Positions 51,925-62,298 of a stretch of 64,000 nt of DNA are shown here, one piece after another (the first letter of the stretch is position 1; every line of letters begins with the position of its first letter). The DNA lies in contig OX328102.1 in NCBI GenBank assembly GCA_946811185.2, forward strand, positions 47,531,619 to 47,595,618, given 5' to 3'. This stretch comes from Hippopus hippopus. Taxonomy: Eukaryota; Mollusca; Bivalvia; Cardiida; Cardiidae. Below the pieces are notes generated by a model. That model was not told the origin of the DNA and ran no database searches. It saw only the letters and a list, made by a program, of their open reading frames with translations. The position numbers and the translations under genes are program-made.

Positions 51925-52156
51925 TTAATCCTTTACAGCAAAATCCCGAATTCTTACGACCCTGAAGAAGATTGCTCTTGAAAACATTATTGGAAAAGGA
52001 GAAAATGCTGGTAACCAGCATTTTCTCCTTTTCCAACAATGTTTTTTACCCTTTCAAAGACAAAAGTCGACTTTTGTGCTATATTTTATTTTGTCGTCTA
52101 CAAATGATTTTATATTAGGGTTGAGTTCATAATGTTGTGGCTTGGTAGAGGATTAA
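51925..52156 (-). mobile_element. H1 MITE with TTAA ends and paired arm changes
   Basis: TTAA 51925-51928 and 52153-52156. Hairpin attggaaaaggagaaaatgc / gcattttctccttttccaac: both arms carry the TTGG/CCAA variant in place of TGGG/CCCA. Confidence 0.9.
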
Positions 52157-52239
52157 CCTCTTAAAAACGCCTTGAGTTGCGTCTAAGCAGTCTAGGGGTT
52201 ATACATGTATGAGTATAATAACATATAAATAATTCATTA

Positions 52240-52300
52240 GGAATACAGATCAGACTACACGGATGTGCAGGCTAATCGAAGTATACTCTCCTCGTAAAAG
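52240..52300. repeat. H2 hairpin remnant with mixed core
   Basis: cagatcagactacacggatg + tgcaggctaatcgaagtata. The 3' arm has the GCAGGCTAAT form of H3/H4. Confidence 0.55.
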
Positions 52301-52359
52301 ACTTGTTTTTGTAGGTAATGTTGTGAGCACACAAGCAACGGAGTGCTTAGCTATTTTGG

Positions 52360-52480
52360 TTTACCAGACCATAAAAAAAAAAAACAGACTTGTCCAAACT
52401 GACAGCAATTGCAGATAACAAATTTATATCGGTTCAAACGATGAGATTCGTCTGTGAACACAAAAGCCTGATCCCTCAGG
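52360..52480 (+). mobile_element. H1 MITE left half
   Basis: tttaccagaccataaaa, cagacttgtccaaactgaca, gcaattgcagataacaaatt. It stops before the hairpin. Confidence 0.65.
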
Positions 52481-52863
52481 TTCGTCTAAATAATTTTTAA
52501 TTTAGACGAATTGTATATTTTTTTAGGTCTCTTTCCACAAAATTAGGACTGTTAAATTTGTTCCTACATTTCAGGTTAGCACTGTAAACTGATAAAGATC
52601 ATTATCTATATAAGGGAAAGTTCAAAGAATTTTACAGCTTCAAAAAGCCATATATATCGACTTGAAACATTTCTTAACTGGCGATAAATTGCTTCAATTA
52701 TTTACTTTCAAGCAGAAAAGCAAAGCTGTAATTAACTGATTATGTTTTTCTACGATATTAATTCCGTGAAGTACACATATATCATGTCTCGACATATACC
52801 GATTGTTACTGGATTCTAGGTCAGCACTGTATGATCATATCTACAGGGAGAGTTCAAAAGACT

Positions 52864-53090
52864 TTAACCCTTCACCGTGGGACAAAAATTTAGACTGGTT
52901 CCATTTCAAAGCATTTACAGACGACAAATTAGATATTGCTAATATGGTGAGATATGTCTCTGGACGGGTGGAAAACATTCTGGGAAAAGAAGAAAATGCC
53001 GGTAAACAGCATTTTTTCCCTTTCCCACGATGTTTTCAAAAGGCTTTTTCCCTAGGATCGTTAAAACACGAATTTGTATGGTAAACCTGT
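52864..53090 (+). mobile_element. H1 MITE
   Basis: TTAA 52864-52867, cccttcaccgtgggacaaaa, hairpin ctgggaaaagaagaaaatgc / gcattttttccctttcccac, end cgaatttgtatggtaaacc. Confidence 0.83.
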
Positions 53091-53320
53091 AACACATTAC
53101 AATACGAAAAAAATTTACACTTGACCAAAAAAAAAAAATACTCAGACGTAAAAATGAAAGTGGCCAAATTGATAGGATTTGTTATTTTGGTAAGGTAAGA
53201 AAACATTGTGTGGATAAGGAGAAAATGCTGGTTACCAGCATTTTTTTCTTTTTTCCACGATGTTTTTAAAAGCTTTATTCCCTAGAGTTGTTAAAGCGTG
53301 AGACGGTTAGGTAAATGGTT
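53091..53320 (+). mobile_element. H1 MITE, tandem neighbour
   Basis: atacgaaaaaaatttacact, caaattgataggatttgtta, hairpin gtgtggataaggagaaaatg + ctggttaccagcattttttt + cttttttccac, end gagacggttaggtaaatgg. Confidence 0.78.
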
Positions 53321-53483
53321 TATGAGATCTGACACATTTCTTAGTTGACGACAAATTGCCTCAATAATTTACTTTTAAGCGAAAAATTGATTTATCTAAT
53401 GGCGTTTTACGCCGCTGTCAAAATTGCAATTATTTCTTTCACGGCGACAACTCACACAATTAAGTATGTCTTGGATTTCACCA

Positions 53484-53681
53484 GGGTACGTATTAACCAA
53501 CCATTCTTAATATTCTTTTTCACATTCTCCAAGATTTTCTAAATTTGAAAGTAACACAACTTCTGATTGGCTAAACCATTTGGTTTAGCCAATCAGAAAT
53601 TGAGTTACTTTCAAATTTAGAAAATTCTGAAGATCAATACTAAGAATGTTCTTAAAAACGGTTGATGAATACGGACCCTTT
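53484..53681. mobile_element. H5 palindromic MITE, near-perfect
   Basis: gggtacgtattaaccaacca, tttctaaatttgaaagtaac + acaacttctgattggctaaa + ccatttggtttagccaatca + gaaattgagttactttcaaa, gttgatgaatacggaccc. About 198 bp, arms highly similar. Confidence 0.92.
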
Positions 53682-53694
53682 ACAAAGCTGGGAC

Positions 53695-53765
53695 TCTGAA
53701 GTGTCTAGCCCAAGGGCACTCCCATGAAAGGCCCGAGGCATCCAGGTTACGAATCTTACACTTGA
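53695..53765 (-). mobile_element. SINE fragment (third type)
   Basis: gcccaagggcactcccatga + aaggcccgaggcatccaggt + tacgaatc resembles 10985-11130. Confidence 0.45.
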
Positions 53766-54440
53766 CAGTTAGTTCATGCAATACAGTGCTAAACCTTCTC
53801 TTTTGACATAAAATTAGTTGGTTTCATTCTATGTCAAGTCTGGACCGATTGTATCTACATGATAGGTCAGCATTGTATGATCATATCTATTAGAAAACTA
53901 CAGAGACTTTTACCACTTCAAAAAGCCCTATATATAGGTCTACCACATCAGAAAGTTACAAAGAAAAGCGATAAATTGTTTCAATCATTTACTACAAATT
54001 GTATCTTCTGAATTGAAAACCAATAAACTCTTTCTCCCCCTTTTCCCACCCCTTCCCAAGAAAAGATGAAAGACTAATTCGACAATTTGTAAAGCTACTA
54101 TTTCCCCATGTAAAATAAATAAATGTGAAGTTTTAACTCAACTCAACTCAAATAACTTTATTTTGGTATTCGGCAAATAACAAAAACTAGGACATTACTC
54201 ATGGCATTTTTTTTTTCCTTGTCAAACTGTTTTCAATTTATGTAGATTCACTAAGATGTGGAAATATTAAGTAAAACAATGATTTTGTAAAAAAAAAGGT
54301 AAAAATAAAATGTAGGAATTATGTCATAAAGAGTTACGTTGCTGCGGTTTAACTGATTATTGTTCGGAAATAATTGAGACCCGCCAAAAAATTAGTACCA
54401 TTACTCTCGGGAAAAAATAAGACTTCCAGAAAAATATTCT
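53766..54440. other. no gene seen
   Basis: AT-rich. ctcaactcaactcaaataac (~54138) is a short CTCAA repeat. Confidence 0.4.
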
Positions 54441-54444
54441 TTTC

Positions 54445-54535
54445 CCCAGTATGGAAAACACTGTGAGAAATGTAGCAGTTGCTTGTCTCAAGTAACTGCT
54501 ACATTTCCCACAATGGATTCCAAAGCTGCCAACTA
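54445..54535. mobile_element. H1 relic with a replaced hairpin stem
   Basis: agtatggaaaacactgtgag + aaatgtagcagttgcttgtc + tcaagtaactgctacatttc + ccacaatggattccaaagct. The H1 frame (gaaaac.ctgtg / ccacaatg) is kept but the stem is AAATGTAGCAGTT / AACTGCTACATTT, unlike AAAAGGAGAAAATGC. Confidence 0.65.
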
Positions 54536-54539
54536 GCTC

Positions 54540-55505
54540 CCAAAGAAATGCATTTTTAGAGTGATATGTCGATGCATTTTGCATGCTCGTAAGTTCACAG
54601 TGTTTACTCAGATAATTATCTCTTTTTTGGTCAATACTGATTCGAATTACAGAAAAAAAACAGATAAGTTTAAAATGTAATTATAATTATTTAGTCGCGG
54701 TTTAAGTATACATTTCCAAGAATATGGATCGAAGTAGAGTAAAAGCTGATTGCATTCTTTCAGGTTTCTTTCAGTAGATTTCATGTCCTCAAATAATATC
54801 TTTTTGGAATAAGTTTTTTTTTTTTTTATTAATCAACAAAACTCAACGTGTAATTTATTCGGTATCAGGAAATTGAAAGACCATTTACAAAATCAACAAG
54901 GCACATAGACGATGACGTATACTTGTACATTAATGATTAAAAAAGTGAACGAAGTAATTTTCTAAATATTTTACTCAAGACGAAAACAGGAAATTGCTCA
55001 GTTCAATCCCTATGTTTGTCATTTTGAAAGGATATCTGACTTCTAAAACTAAACATCGTACAAATGAATGTTAGTTCAAACCCCCAACCCCAAATTAGTG
55101 TACAAAATCAAACTGTAAATCATGCTATTTTTAACGCATTTATTTAGATAACTACTATATTGATGATGCTGTCTTCATATTGTAAGACTCCTATCATTTC
55201 TGCTGGCGATAACTCTCCAAAAACATTGCGAGAACGGAAGTGATTGTACGCAACAAACCACTGTTTCTTTTCCTGAATGTTTTCCATAGAAACCAAGAAA
55301 AGAAACATCATGGTCTTCCACTTTGCACTAAATATGCACTTTACAAGACGACCCCGAGCTTTTGTGACACAAAGCAAGACGGTATTTGAAAATATTAAGG
55401 GAAGAGGGAGGGAAGATGCTGTTGACTAGAACATGTGTTTGACCCACAATAGTCACGTTTTCCTTTCTAAAGACATATTCTGTAATCGTGGCTATTGTTT
55501 GATTT
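54540..55505. other. no gene; degenerate H1 traces
   Basis: AT-rich. aaaaacattgcgagaacgga / tcttttcctgaatgttttcc (55213-55290) is a decayed H1 hairpin. The 77-codon minus frame (55144-55377) overlies it and is not called. Confidence 0.35.
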
Positions 55506-55510
55506 GTAGA

Positions 55511-55716
55511 CCGTATTCACCATTCTTTGTCTGATTCTCAAGAATTTATTGATTTGATAGTAACACGAAGTGTGGTTGGCTAAACCATTTGGTTTAGCCA
55601 ACCACACTTCGTGTTACTATCAAATCAATTAATTAAAAGTTGTGTTATGTCAAATTTAGAAAAATCTTCGGCATAACACAAAGATTATGTTTAAGAGAAG
55701 TTGGTGAACCCAGAAG
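55511..55716. mobile_element. H5 MITE with perfect 82-bp inner palindrome
   Basis: 55548-55629 is an exact palindrome with 40-bp arms (starting attgatttgatagtaacacg + aagtgtggttggctaaacca). Both arms carry the private GAAGTGTGGTTGG in place of CAACTTCTGATTGG. Outer flanks gaccgtattcaccattct and gaagttggtgaacc are eroded. Confidence 0.9.
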
Positions 55717-57925
55717 CTTTCAATATGGACAAAAATTCATTTTTGTCCTCTGAAGGATAATTTATCGATGAAATGTCATACTTAAATTAACCAGTTCTCT
55801 TCCTGGTTCTGACTTGCAATGTTAGTTTACGATTTATTTTGATAGCATCCGTTTAGAAGTGAATGAATATTTTTGTCGTGACATGAAACTGTTCACATCA
55901 GAACTCAAGAGTTACTTCGTAATTCCCTTAAATACTAGTCAGTTTTGCAGCAGGAATTGTTATTCTTAGACACTAATAGCATACATAAAGCTGAAAATAT
56001 TAATTCTTTTATCTATTCATTACTTTATTTTACTTAATTTATTTTACTAAATTTAATATTACTTAATTTATCTTAATTAAATGAATGAATGTAGTATACA
56101 AGAAAATACTATGGCACAAACGTTGCTCATTACGTTCAATTTCTCCTTTCACAGCAACGCTTTTTTCCTTCAGATTCAAAATGTGGCTTGCAGTGAAATC
56201 CAAAAAGTCCACTGCGGGAAGGAATGTGTTCATATTGTTTTAAAGATTTTTTTTTTAGATATGTTTATTTGTAACTAATTTTATTTGCAACTAGTAAGAA
56301 TATCTATGTATAATTAGTATTACATATATTCCTATTTCTCTGTATTTCTATGGTTTGAAATAATACTTACCCTTTATCAAACATTCTCGAGAAATTTTCT
56401 TTATCTTTTGTTATCCCATCTTCTGTATATTTATGAGATTCAACATGGTATTTAGATAAAGTAATAACATTCCTCTAAGTCTACAAAACTTTGGAAGATG
56501 TCACGATTTGCAACCAAGGGGAATTTCTTTATAGACGATTACCTCATCTTCTGTATGTTTACGAATTTTAATCTTGTGTCAAAAATAAATACATATGTTA
56601 AGAACATCCCCCCAAAAAATCGACAAAATTGCATCAATAAATTATTAGACACTGAATAAGTTCATTATCTTCGTTTGGTAATTTAAGTTACTTTCTGCTT
56701 TCAAGTTTGATCCACCTTTCACGTTCGATTAACTCCCTGTCATCTGAAACAAATTTGCGATAGAAAACTCGGAACATGGAAATATCCTAGTAAAAAAAAG
56801 AGAAAAAAATGCTGGATTTCGAAATACGACACCGTAAACTTTAATTGGATAAAATGTTGAATTTTTTTATCATTTAAGTATTTATGCAATCAGTTCTGTC
56901 GATAAATAAATTAGCAATCAACAACATAGCAAAATGATTTCATAGTATTTCATCATTAAGTATGTGTTTTAAAAACGGTTGGGAATAACTGCGTGAACCA
57001 ATAAAAGAGAAGATAAATAAGAAGATAAATGATTAAGAAAATAAATAAACAAACAAATAAATAATGTATTAAGACTCCAACTAGTCCTCAGTCGTGCCGA
57101 ATTCGTCAGAAGAAAAATACGTGTTTCGCAAAAAGGATTACTGTCTTGTGTTGAAGATAAATAGTTCTCTTAGTATCTTTATTTGTGTTTCATGTTTTTC
57201 ATCATTTTTATTATTGCATTTTCTCCGTTCCTCACATTGCTCAAATTTTTATTCAACTACAGACAAATCCAATTATTTCAGCCACGTCTATTGTGTTGTT
57301 TGCAAACCGGGTTTCAAAATGGACGCACTAAAATTTTGTCATCTGCAAAAAAGCAAAGTACACTATGTGCATCAACGCTTCGGTGCCTGTGGTCTATCGA
57401 TAATGGTATCAAATTTCAAACATGTTCAGATACATGTACATGCACAAAAAATGCACCATTTCGTTAAATATTTTAATTCTAAGCCAGGTCGCTATAAGAC
57501 AACCATTTCGCGTCTTATTTAAACGTCAATTGAAACACCTGTAAGAGTAAATGGAATTACTGATGACATAATTTTATTTGGAATGTCTGTGCCTTTCTCC
57601 ACTACTTATGTCGTGGGTTCTTAATGAGACAATTCGTAAAAGTACCAACAAGATTGGTTTATTGTGAGGATCCAATAAATAAAAGAATCAGATTTATCTC
57701 CCCCAACATATTGGAGTCTCAATACAATTATTTCTCATTTAACGGTAGCGTGTGTAAGTTAAACGCGCTCTAACGATCATTACAAAGCATTCCGATTAAA
57801 AATTCAGTAGTAATCGCAACTCGACCATTTCTTATGTTTCAGATTCAGTGCTAGATAAGCCCTTTGCTCTGGCGTCTTCCATAGTAGACACGACCAGAAC
57901 GATGCCACATACTGGTAAGTATGAT
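55717..57925. other. no gene seen
   Basis: 2.2 kb of AT-rich sequence. A 142-codon plus-strand frame (57094-57522) includes an H1-like arm remnant (cactaaaattttgtcatctg, ~57325-57344) and shows no domain. Repetitive AATAAATA near 57040. Nothing called. Confidence 0.4.
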
Positions 57926-58091
57926 TTAATTGTTTAACAGACGACAAACTGAGTATGTCTCGAAAGAATAAAAAGCGCTGTGGGAAAAGAAGAAAATGCT
58001 GGTTACCAGCATTTTCTTCTTTCTCCACATTGATTTCAAAAGCTATTAACCTCGGGTTATTTAAAACACGGAATTTTGTGTAAAGGGTTAA
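57926..58091 (+). mobile_element. H1 MITE, short, paired arm changes
   Basis: TTAA near 57926 and at 58088-58091. Hairpin gtgggaaaagaagaaaatgc / gcattttcttctttctccac: the AGAAG/CTTCT change is present in both arms. The left arm is abbreviated (tttaacagacgacaaactga). Confidence 0.83.
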
Positions 58092-58284
58092 AAACTTAGA
58101 GTAAGTATTATGAGTGCACGTCGGTCGAAGATTCACAAAGAATCATTATACGGGTAAAATGCTTCAATGGTGGCTTAATCAATTCAAAGCACTGACGGCA
58201 CTGAACCGATTAGTTGATTTCTACGCATCAAATAAGTGAGAAGAGAGTATATTCAGATGGTGAAAACGACTTAAATGTTCAAAC

Positions 58285-58440
58285 TGCATTTTTTTTTTTT
58301 TTTTTTTTTTTTTTTTGTAAATGGTTTAACTCTTTACCAAACGACAAAATTTTAGACTTTAGCCACTTGCACCCTAAGAGTCAATGCTGCAACATAAATA
58401 AGGAAAAAAACGGCTTCGACAGGAGTCATTGAAATTCATA
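58285..58440 (+). mobile_element. poly-T followed by H1 left end
   Basis: A run of about 28 T (58289-58316), then ctctttaccaaacgacaaaa + ttttagactt (58329-58358), an H1 left terminus with nothing else of the element. Confidence 0.65.
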
Positions 58441-59340
58441 TTTATAGTTAACATTTTATTCCGCGAATGACGTTAAAGACTTAATTTTCTTTGCAGAATA
58501 ATTTTGTTATAGATAATGCGACTTGAACTTCAAACTGAGTAACGTAATAATTGAAGCATAAAGCGTCAGGAAGTTAACAGTCTGTTGGAGAAGAATATAA
58601 TTTTGTTGACAGAAATGCGATACACATCTCCGTCTGACCGCCGTAACAAATGCAGCCTAAAAACACTGCTTTCTTAAGAATGATATCTTTGAAAAATCAT
58701 GTCGAGCACAAAACGAATTAATTTGATAAAACCGGCTGTACCAGTGCACATAATCTTTATGTTATATAAACGTTTTGGGATTATGAGTCATGTCTAAAAC
58801 TTCTAGAAAAGTGATAAAAACAAGACATTACAGTGTCGTTTTCCGCCAGTACGACCCGCCAGTTTGTAACGAAACTGTTGTTATCTTTTCCATGTTTTAA
58901 TATCTCTCTTTCGCGCTTTCGTCTCCTCAATTTTGAACTTCTGTCGATGAGTTTAAAAAACATTTTGATAAACGGAGAGAAAATGCTCTCTTTAAGCAAA
59001 TTCTTTATTGGTCAATATGTTTTTTTTTTTCCCTACGTGTATATCAACAACGTCCTTCTTTATTTTTCATTTTTAATATCCCTTTTACAATCTCGATTTC
59101 TGTCTACTCAATGAGTTTGAGAAAATTCAGAAGATTTAAAAAAAAAAAATAGAAGAGAAAAAGTTCATATATTTGGGCGTAGTAACTGTAAATCTTAGAA
59201 ATTGAAACATTGCTCTCGAAGCAATGGTATCCTTTGCTAACATGGTTAGATGGCATTGCATATGTAAAAGAAACTAATAAATATTAAAGTTGCGTACCTA
59301 ACGTTATGTTAAATGATACCTTGCAAACCAAGTGATGAGA
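58441..59340. other. no gene seen
   Basis: Overlapping 72- and 93-codon frames on opposite strands near 58781-59114 have no motif. The rest is AT-rich spacer. Confidence 0.4.
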
Positions 59341-59344
59341 CAAA

Positions 59345-59555
59345 AGCCTTGGACCTGCTAAATTACTTAAGTGAAACTTTCAAGCCAGTAGTATAAATCA
59401 AATGTTGCTATTTCAAAGATATGTTTATAGAACACTATCTCCTTATCGGACAGTGTAAATCAAGATCAGACTGCACGTTCTGTGCAGTCTGATCTTGATT
59501 TACATTGTCCGCAAAAGCTTATTGAGCAGCGCTTAGCAGCCGAAGGTTTTAAGCA
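59345..59555 (+). mobile_element. H2 element, longest clear copy
   Basis: 5' flank ctgctaaattacttaagtga + aactttcaagccagtagtat, gttgctatttcaaagatatg, ctccttatcgg; hairpin 59447-59512 with perfect inner arms atcaagatcagactgcacgt / tctgtgcagtctgatcttga; 3' flank attgagcagcgcttagcagc + cgaagg. The ends ctgctaa and ttagcag are inverted. Confidence 0.85.
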
Positions 59556-60054
59556 ATTTAAACAATTTAATGAAGACAAAAATACAGTGGAGTATCATGT
59601 GTGACAGAATTGAACTCTCCTTTATAGCGAATGTGAAATATTCCATACAAAACACAGAAATATTTAAAGAATCACTGGAAAGAATATCAATTAACTGAAA
59701 AGGGGAAAAAAGAAACTTTTTTTTTTTTCTACAGACTGGAACAGCATTTTTTCAGCTATCAATTACTGTACCGAAAAGGATCTAAACTAAATTGAAAGCT
59801 CAACTAATGTTTTTAATGTTGACATTTTTATCTCTAATTCTATATTAATTCTAATGCGTCTCATAATAATTTTTTTGCTTATAATACCTCGGCGGAGAAC
59901 GGAGCCCCTTTAAATATCTACACATTAATGATAGATTTATATCAAACTTAACTTTGTCGCCGCAACACTAAAACAACTTCTACTTTTTTCGATGTCTAAA
60001 AACACAAAATTTCTCAAATGAAAATACCTCTCGTTTATAATCAATAATCAAATC
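59556..60054. other. no gene seen
   Basis: AT-rich spacer. Confidence 0.4.
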
Positions 60055-60122
60055 GCGGACGGCATAGATCTAAGATCAGACTGCACGTTCTGTGCAGTCT
60101 GATCTTGATCTACGCCGTCCGC
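60055..60122. repeat. H2 hairpin, near-perfect
   Basis: gcggacggcatagatctaag + atcagactgcacgttctgtg + cagtctgatcttgatctacg + ccgtccgc. The outer stem uses the GGCAT / ACGCC variant in paired form. Confidence 0.9.
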
Positions 60123-60412
60123 CAAAGCTGCAAGTATTGCCTTTCGTGGCAAAAGGGTTGAGCTGTTATGTTTTGGCTCGTAAAATATTCTCAATAAGAG
60201 AGGAATTTTAAACACCCTATAAAAGATGGTTTTTATCAAAAAAATATCAGTAGAGTTGAAGAACAGTCATATTGGTTTAACTCCATCCCTCGTAAAACAA
60301 ATCATCTGCAGACGACCTAAGACTTGTGCAGGTCCTTTGCAGACGACAAAATTTTAGACTTGTCCAAATTGGAAGCATTTGCACACGAAAATTTGAAAGT
60401 GCCACAAATTAT

Positions 60413-60672
60413 ATTTGGTTTGTATTGGAGCTTAACGCCATTTTAACAGCTAAGGTCATATCATGGCGGTCAGTGACGCACCCATATGTTTCCTGGCTTC
60501 TCACACCAGTACTGATACAACTGTCTTTCCAAAGCCACTGACTACTTGTCTCACATGCATCAGAGGTGAGAGGCGAAAAATCGCCGGAAAGAAAGTTCGC
60601 CGCAACCGGGTGTCGAACCCGCAACCTCCAGGTCACGAGTCAGATACGCGAACCATTGAGCTACCCGGCAGG
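60413..60672 (-). mobile_element. SINE-A, full length with 12-bp duplication
   Basis: Minus strand: head ccgggtagctcaatggttcg, acctggaggttgcgggttcg + acacccggttgcggcgaac, body ctctcacctctgatgcatgt and accgccatgatatgacctta. gccacaaattat (60401-60412) and gccacaagttat (60673-60684) flank it with one mismatch. This is the best reference for SINE-A in the window. Confidence 0.92.
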
Positions 60673-60717
60673 GCCACAAGTTATGTAATTGGTCTTTGAA
60701 AGGGTAAAAAAAATCAA

Positions 60718-60718
<1 letters not shown>

Positions 60719-60752
<34 letters not shown>

Positions 60753-60808
60753 GGGGAGACACACAAACACACAGACACACACAGAGACAGACACACAGAC
60801 ACACAGAG
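60719..60808. repeat. (AG)n and (AC)n compound microsatellite
   Basis: About fourteen AG units, then ACAC/AGAC repeats, occupying the place of the H1 hairpin 5' arm. The frames encoding Ser-Leu or Val-Cys repeats are artefacts. Confidence 0.92.
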
Positions 60809-61092
60809 AAAATGCTGGTTATCTGAGCAAAATTTAATTTGTCGTCTGCAAATATTTTCAATTCTAAAATTTTGTCGTCTGGTAAAGAGTCAAAAAATCA
60901 TATCTACATTGTAACGAGTTAATCTGGCACGACTTGTCACCAGTCAAATTGATAATAAAACCTCCCTATCTGATCTGGAACGCTACAATCTTAACCGTGA
61001 CAGTATTTCAACAAATCATCGCAAAACACCCATGTCACTGTAGTAAAAAAAACACGTTTCATTAAAATACCTTTTTAGTTTTTTTCCTACCA

Positions 61093-61322
61093 GTTAGCTC
61101 GTTTGCCAAACGACGAAATTCAGACTTGTCTAAGTAGAAAGTATTTGCACACGACAAATTAAATGCGACTCAAATGAAGGATTTTCCCATGAAAGGATCG
61201 AAAAGATTGTGGGAAAAAGAGAAAATGCTGCTAACCAGCATTTTCTTTTTTTCCAACAATGTTTTCAAAAGCTTTCTCTTTCAAGGATTGCAAAAGCACT
61301 GTATTGTTTGGTAAAGATTTAA
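61093..61322 (+). mobile_element. H1 MITE
   Basis: ctcgtttgccaaacgacgaa, hairpin gtgggaaaaagagaaaatgc + tgctaaccagcattttcttt + ttttccaac, end gtattgtttggtaaagattt + aa (TTAA 61319-61322). Confidence 0.87.
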
Positions 61323-62074
61323 TTCGCCAGATAATAATTTGTCTGTCCCTCCCACGTCCTTAAGTTATTGCATTAATTTTAGCATGATGAAATCTGCATA
61401 AATTTTGTATGTAGCATAGCTGGATTTTTTGCTTGGCAGTTGGGACTATTTCGAAATGAATCATATATTTCTGAACGAATATTTGGATAGGGGACAGAAC
61501 AAAAAGACAGTAAACGGAGAGGTGAATAAGAGAGGGAAATGGTCATAGAAAGAGAGGCGAAAGTGGGTACGAAAGGAAATTAAGAAAGAAAAATGGAAAG
61601 AAGAATGAGAGAGAAATAAATTTACAGTTTATAAGTTTCTTATTAAAATTGGAATATAATACTATGGGATATGAGTTAATAAATACATATTTCAGATACA
61701 AATATTGACCAATTTCATTTCATTATGGTTGTTCATGATATCACTGGAGAGGTACATACATGTACATGTACTTGGATTTCTACAGCGCCGTAAATACGAT
61801 TCAGTAGTTTATTCAATACTATGGCCACGGGCTCATTATATGTTACATAGTACATTTAGAGTGTTTACATTCCATCCAGCAGAGATTATAGACTGGAATC
61901 AGGATCAGCAATCTTGCAGTTTGAGCTCGGCCTACAAAAAAAAAAAATCTTCGTTTATTTAAAAACAAAAAAAAAAAGAAAACAAAAAAAACCTGCAGTT
62001 GAATAAGTAACGAAATTCGTCACCAATTTCATTTTTGTGACAAAGGGTACATGTTCCAATATTATTATTAACCA
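61323..62074. other. no gene seen
   Basis: A purine-rich stretch (~61490-61615, agagagg/gaaag) and an A-rich run at 61935-61990. No gene signal. Confidence 0.4.
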
Positions 62075-62215
62075 TTCAGCTGTTATGCGCGACTACACTG
62101 TCTAAGGAGATAATTTTATAGCAAAATTTTTTTGAAATAGCAACATTTTAAGATTTTACTTCCGGCTTGAGAGTCTCTTCTAACTTATTTAGCAGGTTAA
62201 GGGTTGAAGCATTCT
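62075..62215 (-). mobile_element. H2 element lacking the hairpin
   Basis: Minus strand: cttaacctgctaaataagtt, gactctcaagccggaagtaa, gttgctatttcaaaa, attatctccttagacagtgt + agtcgcgcataacagctgaa. The 5' and 3' flanks of H2 are joined at acagtgtag with the hairpin missing. Confidence 0.78.
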
Positions 62216-62298
62216 ACCATCGCTTTTCTGCGGGTAAAATAATGATTGCACCATCTACTGTTAACAATGTCGTTCTATAATTTTCCGTTGAGCATGGT

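Larger units (their letters stand above)
60335..60892 (+). mobile_element. H1 MITE interrupted by SINE-A
   Basis: Left part 60335-60412 (ttgcagacgacaaaatttta, gacttgtccaaattggaagc). Right part 60673-60892 with tctttgaaagggtaaaa, then a microsatellite where the hairpin 5' arm should be, gagaaaatgctggttatctg and right end tttgtcgtctggtaaagagt. Confidence 0.85.

Noticed and set aside
11623..52156. H1 hairpins as rho-independent terminators
   Set aside because: The context is eukaryotic and repetitive. The T-rich 3' arm is part of the palindrome, not a terminator tail.
57094..57522. 142-codon frame as a gene
   Set aside because: No domain, overlaps an H1-like remnant, no promoter or splice evidence, and composition as expected for chance.
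60560..60861. Frames with Ser/Leu and Val/Cys repeats
   Set aside because: Encoded by an AG/AC microsatellite and antisense SINE, not a protein gene.
10298..61322. H1 or H2 hairpins as a CRISPR array or as miRNA genes
   Set aside because: Copies are dispersed with full transposon-like ends and no regular spacers. The hairpins might yield small RNAs, but nothing in the sequence alone shows microRNA processing.
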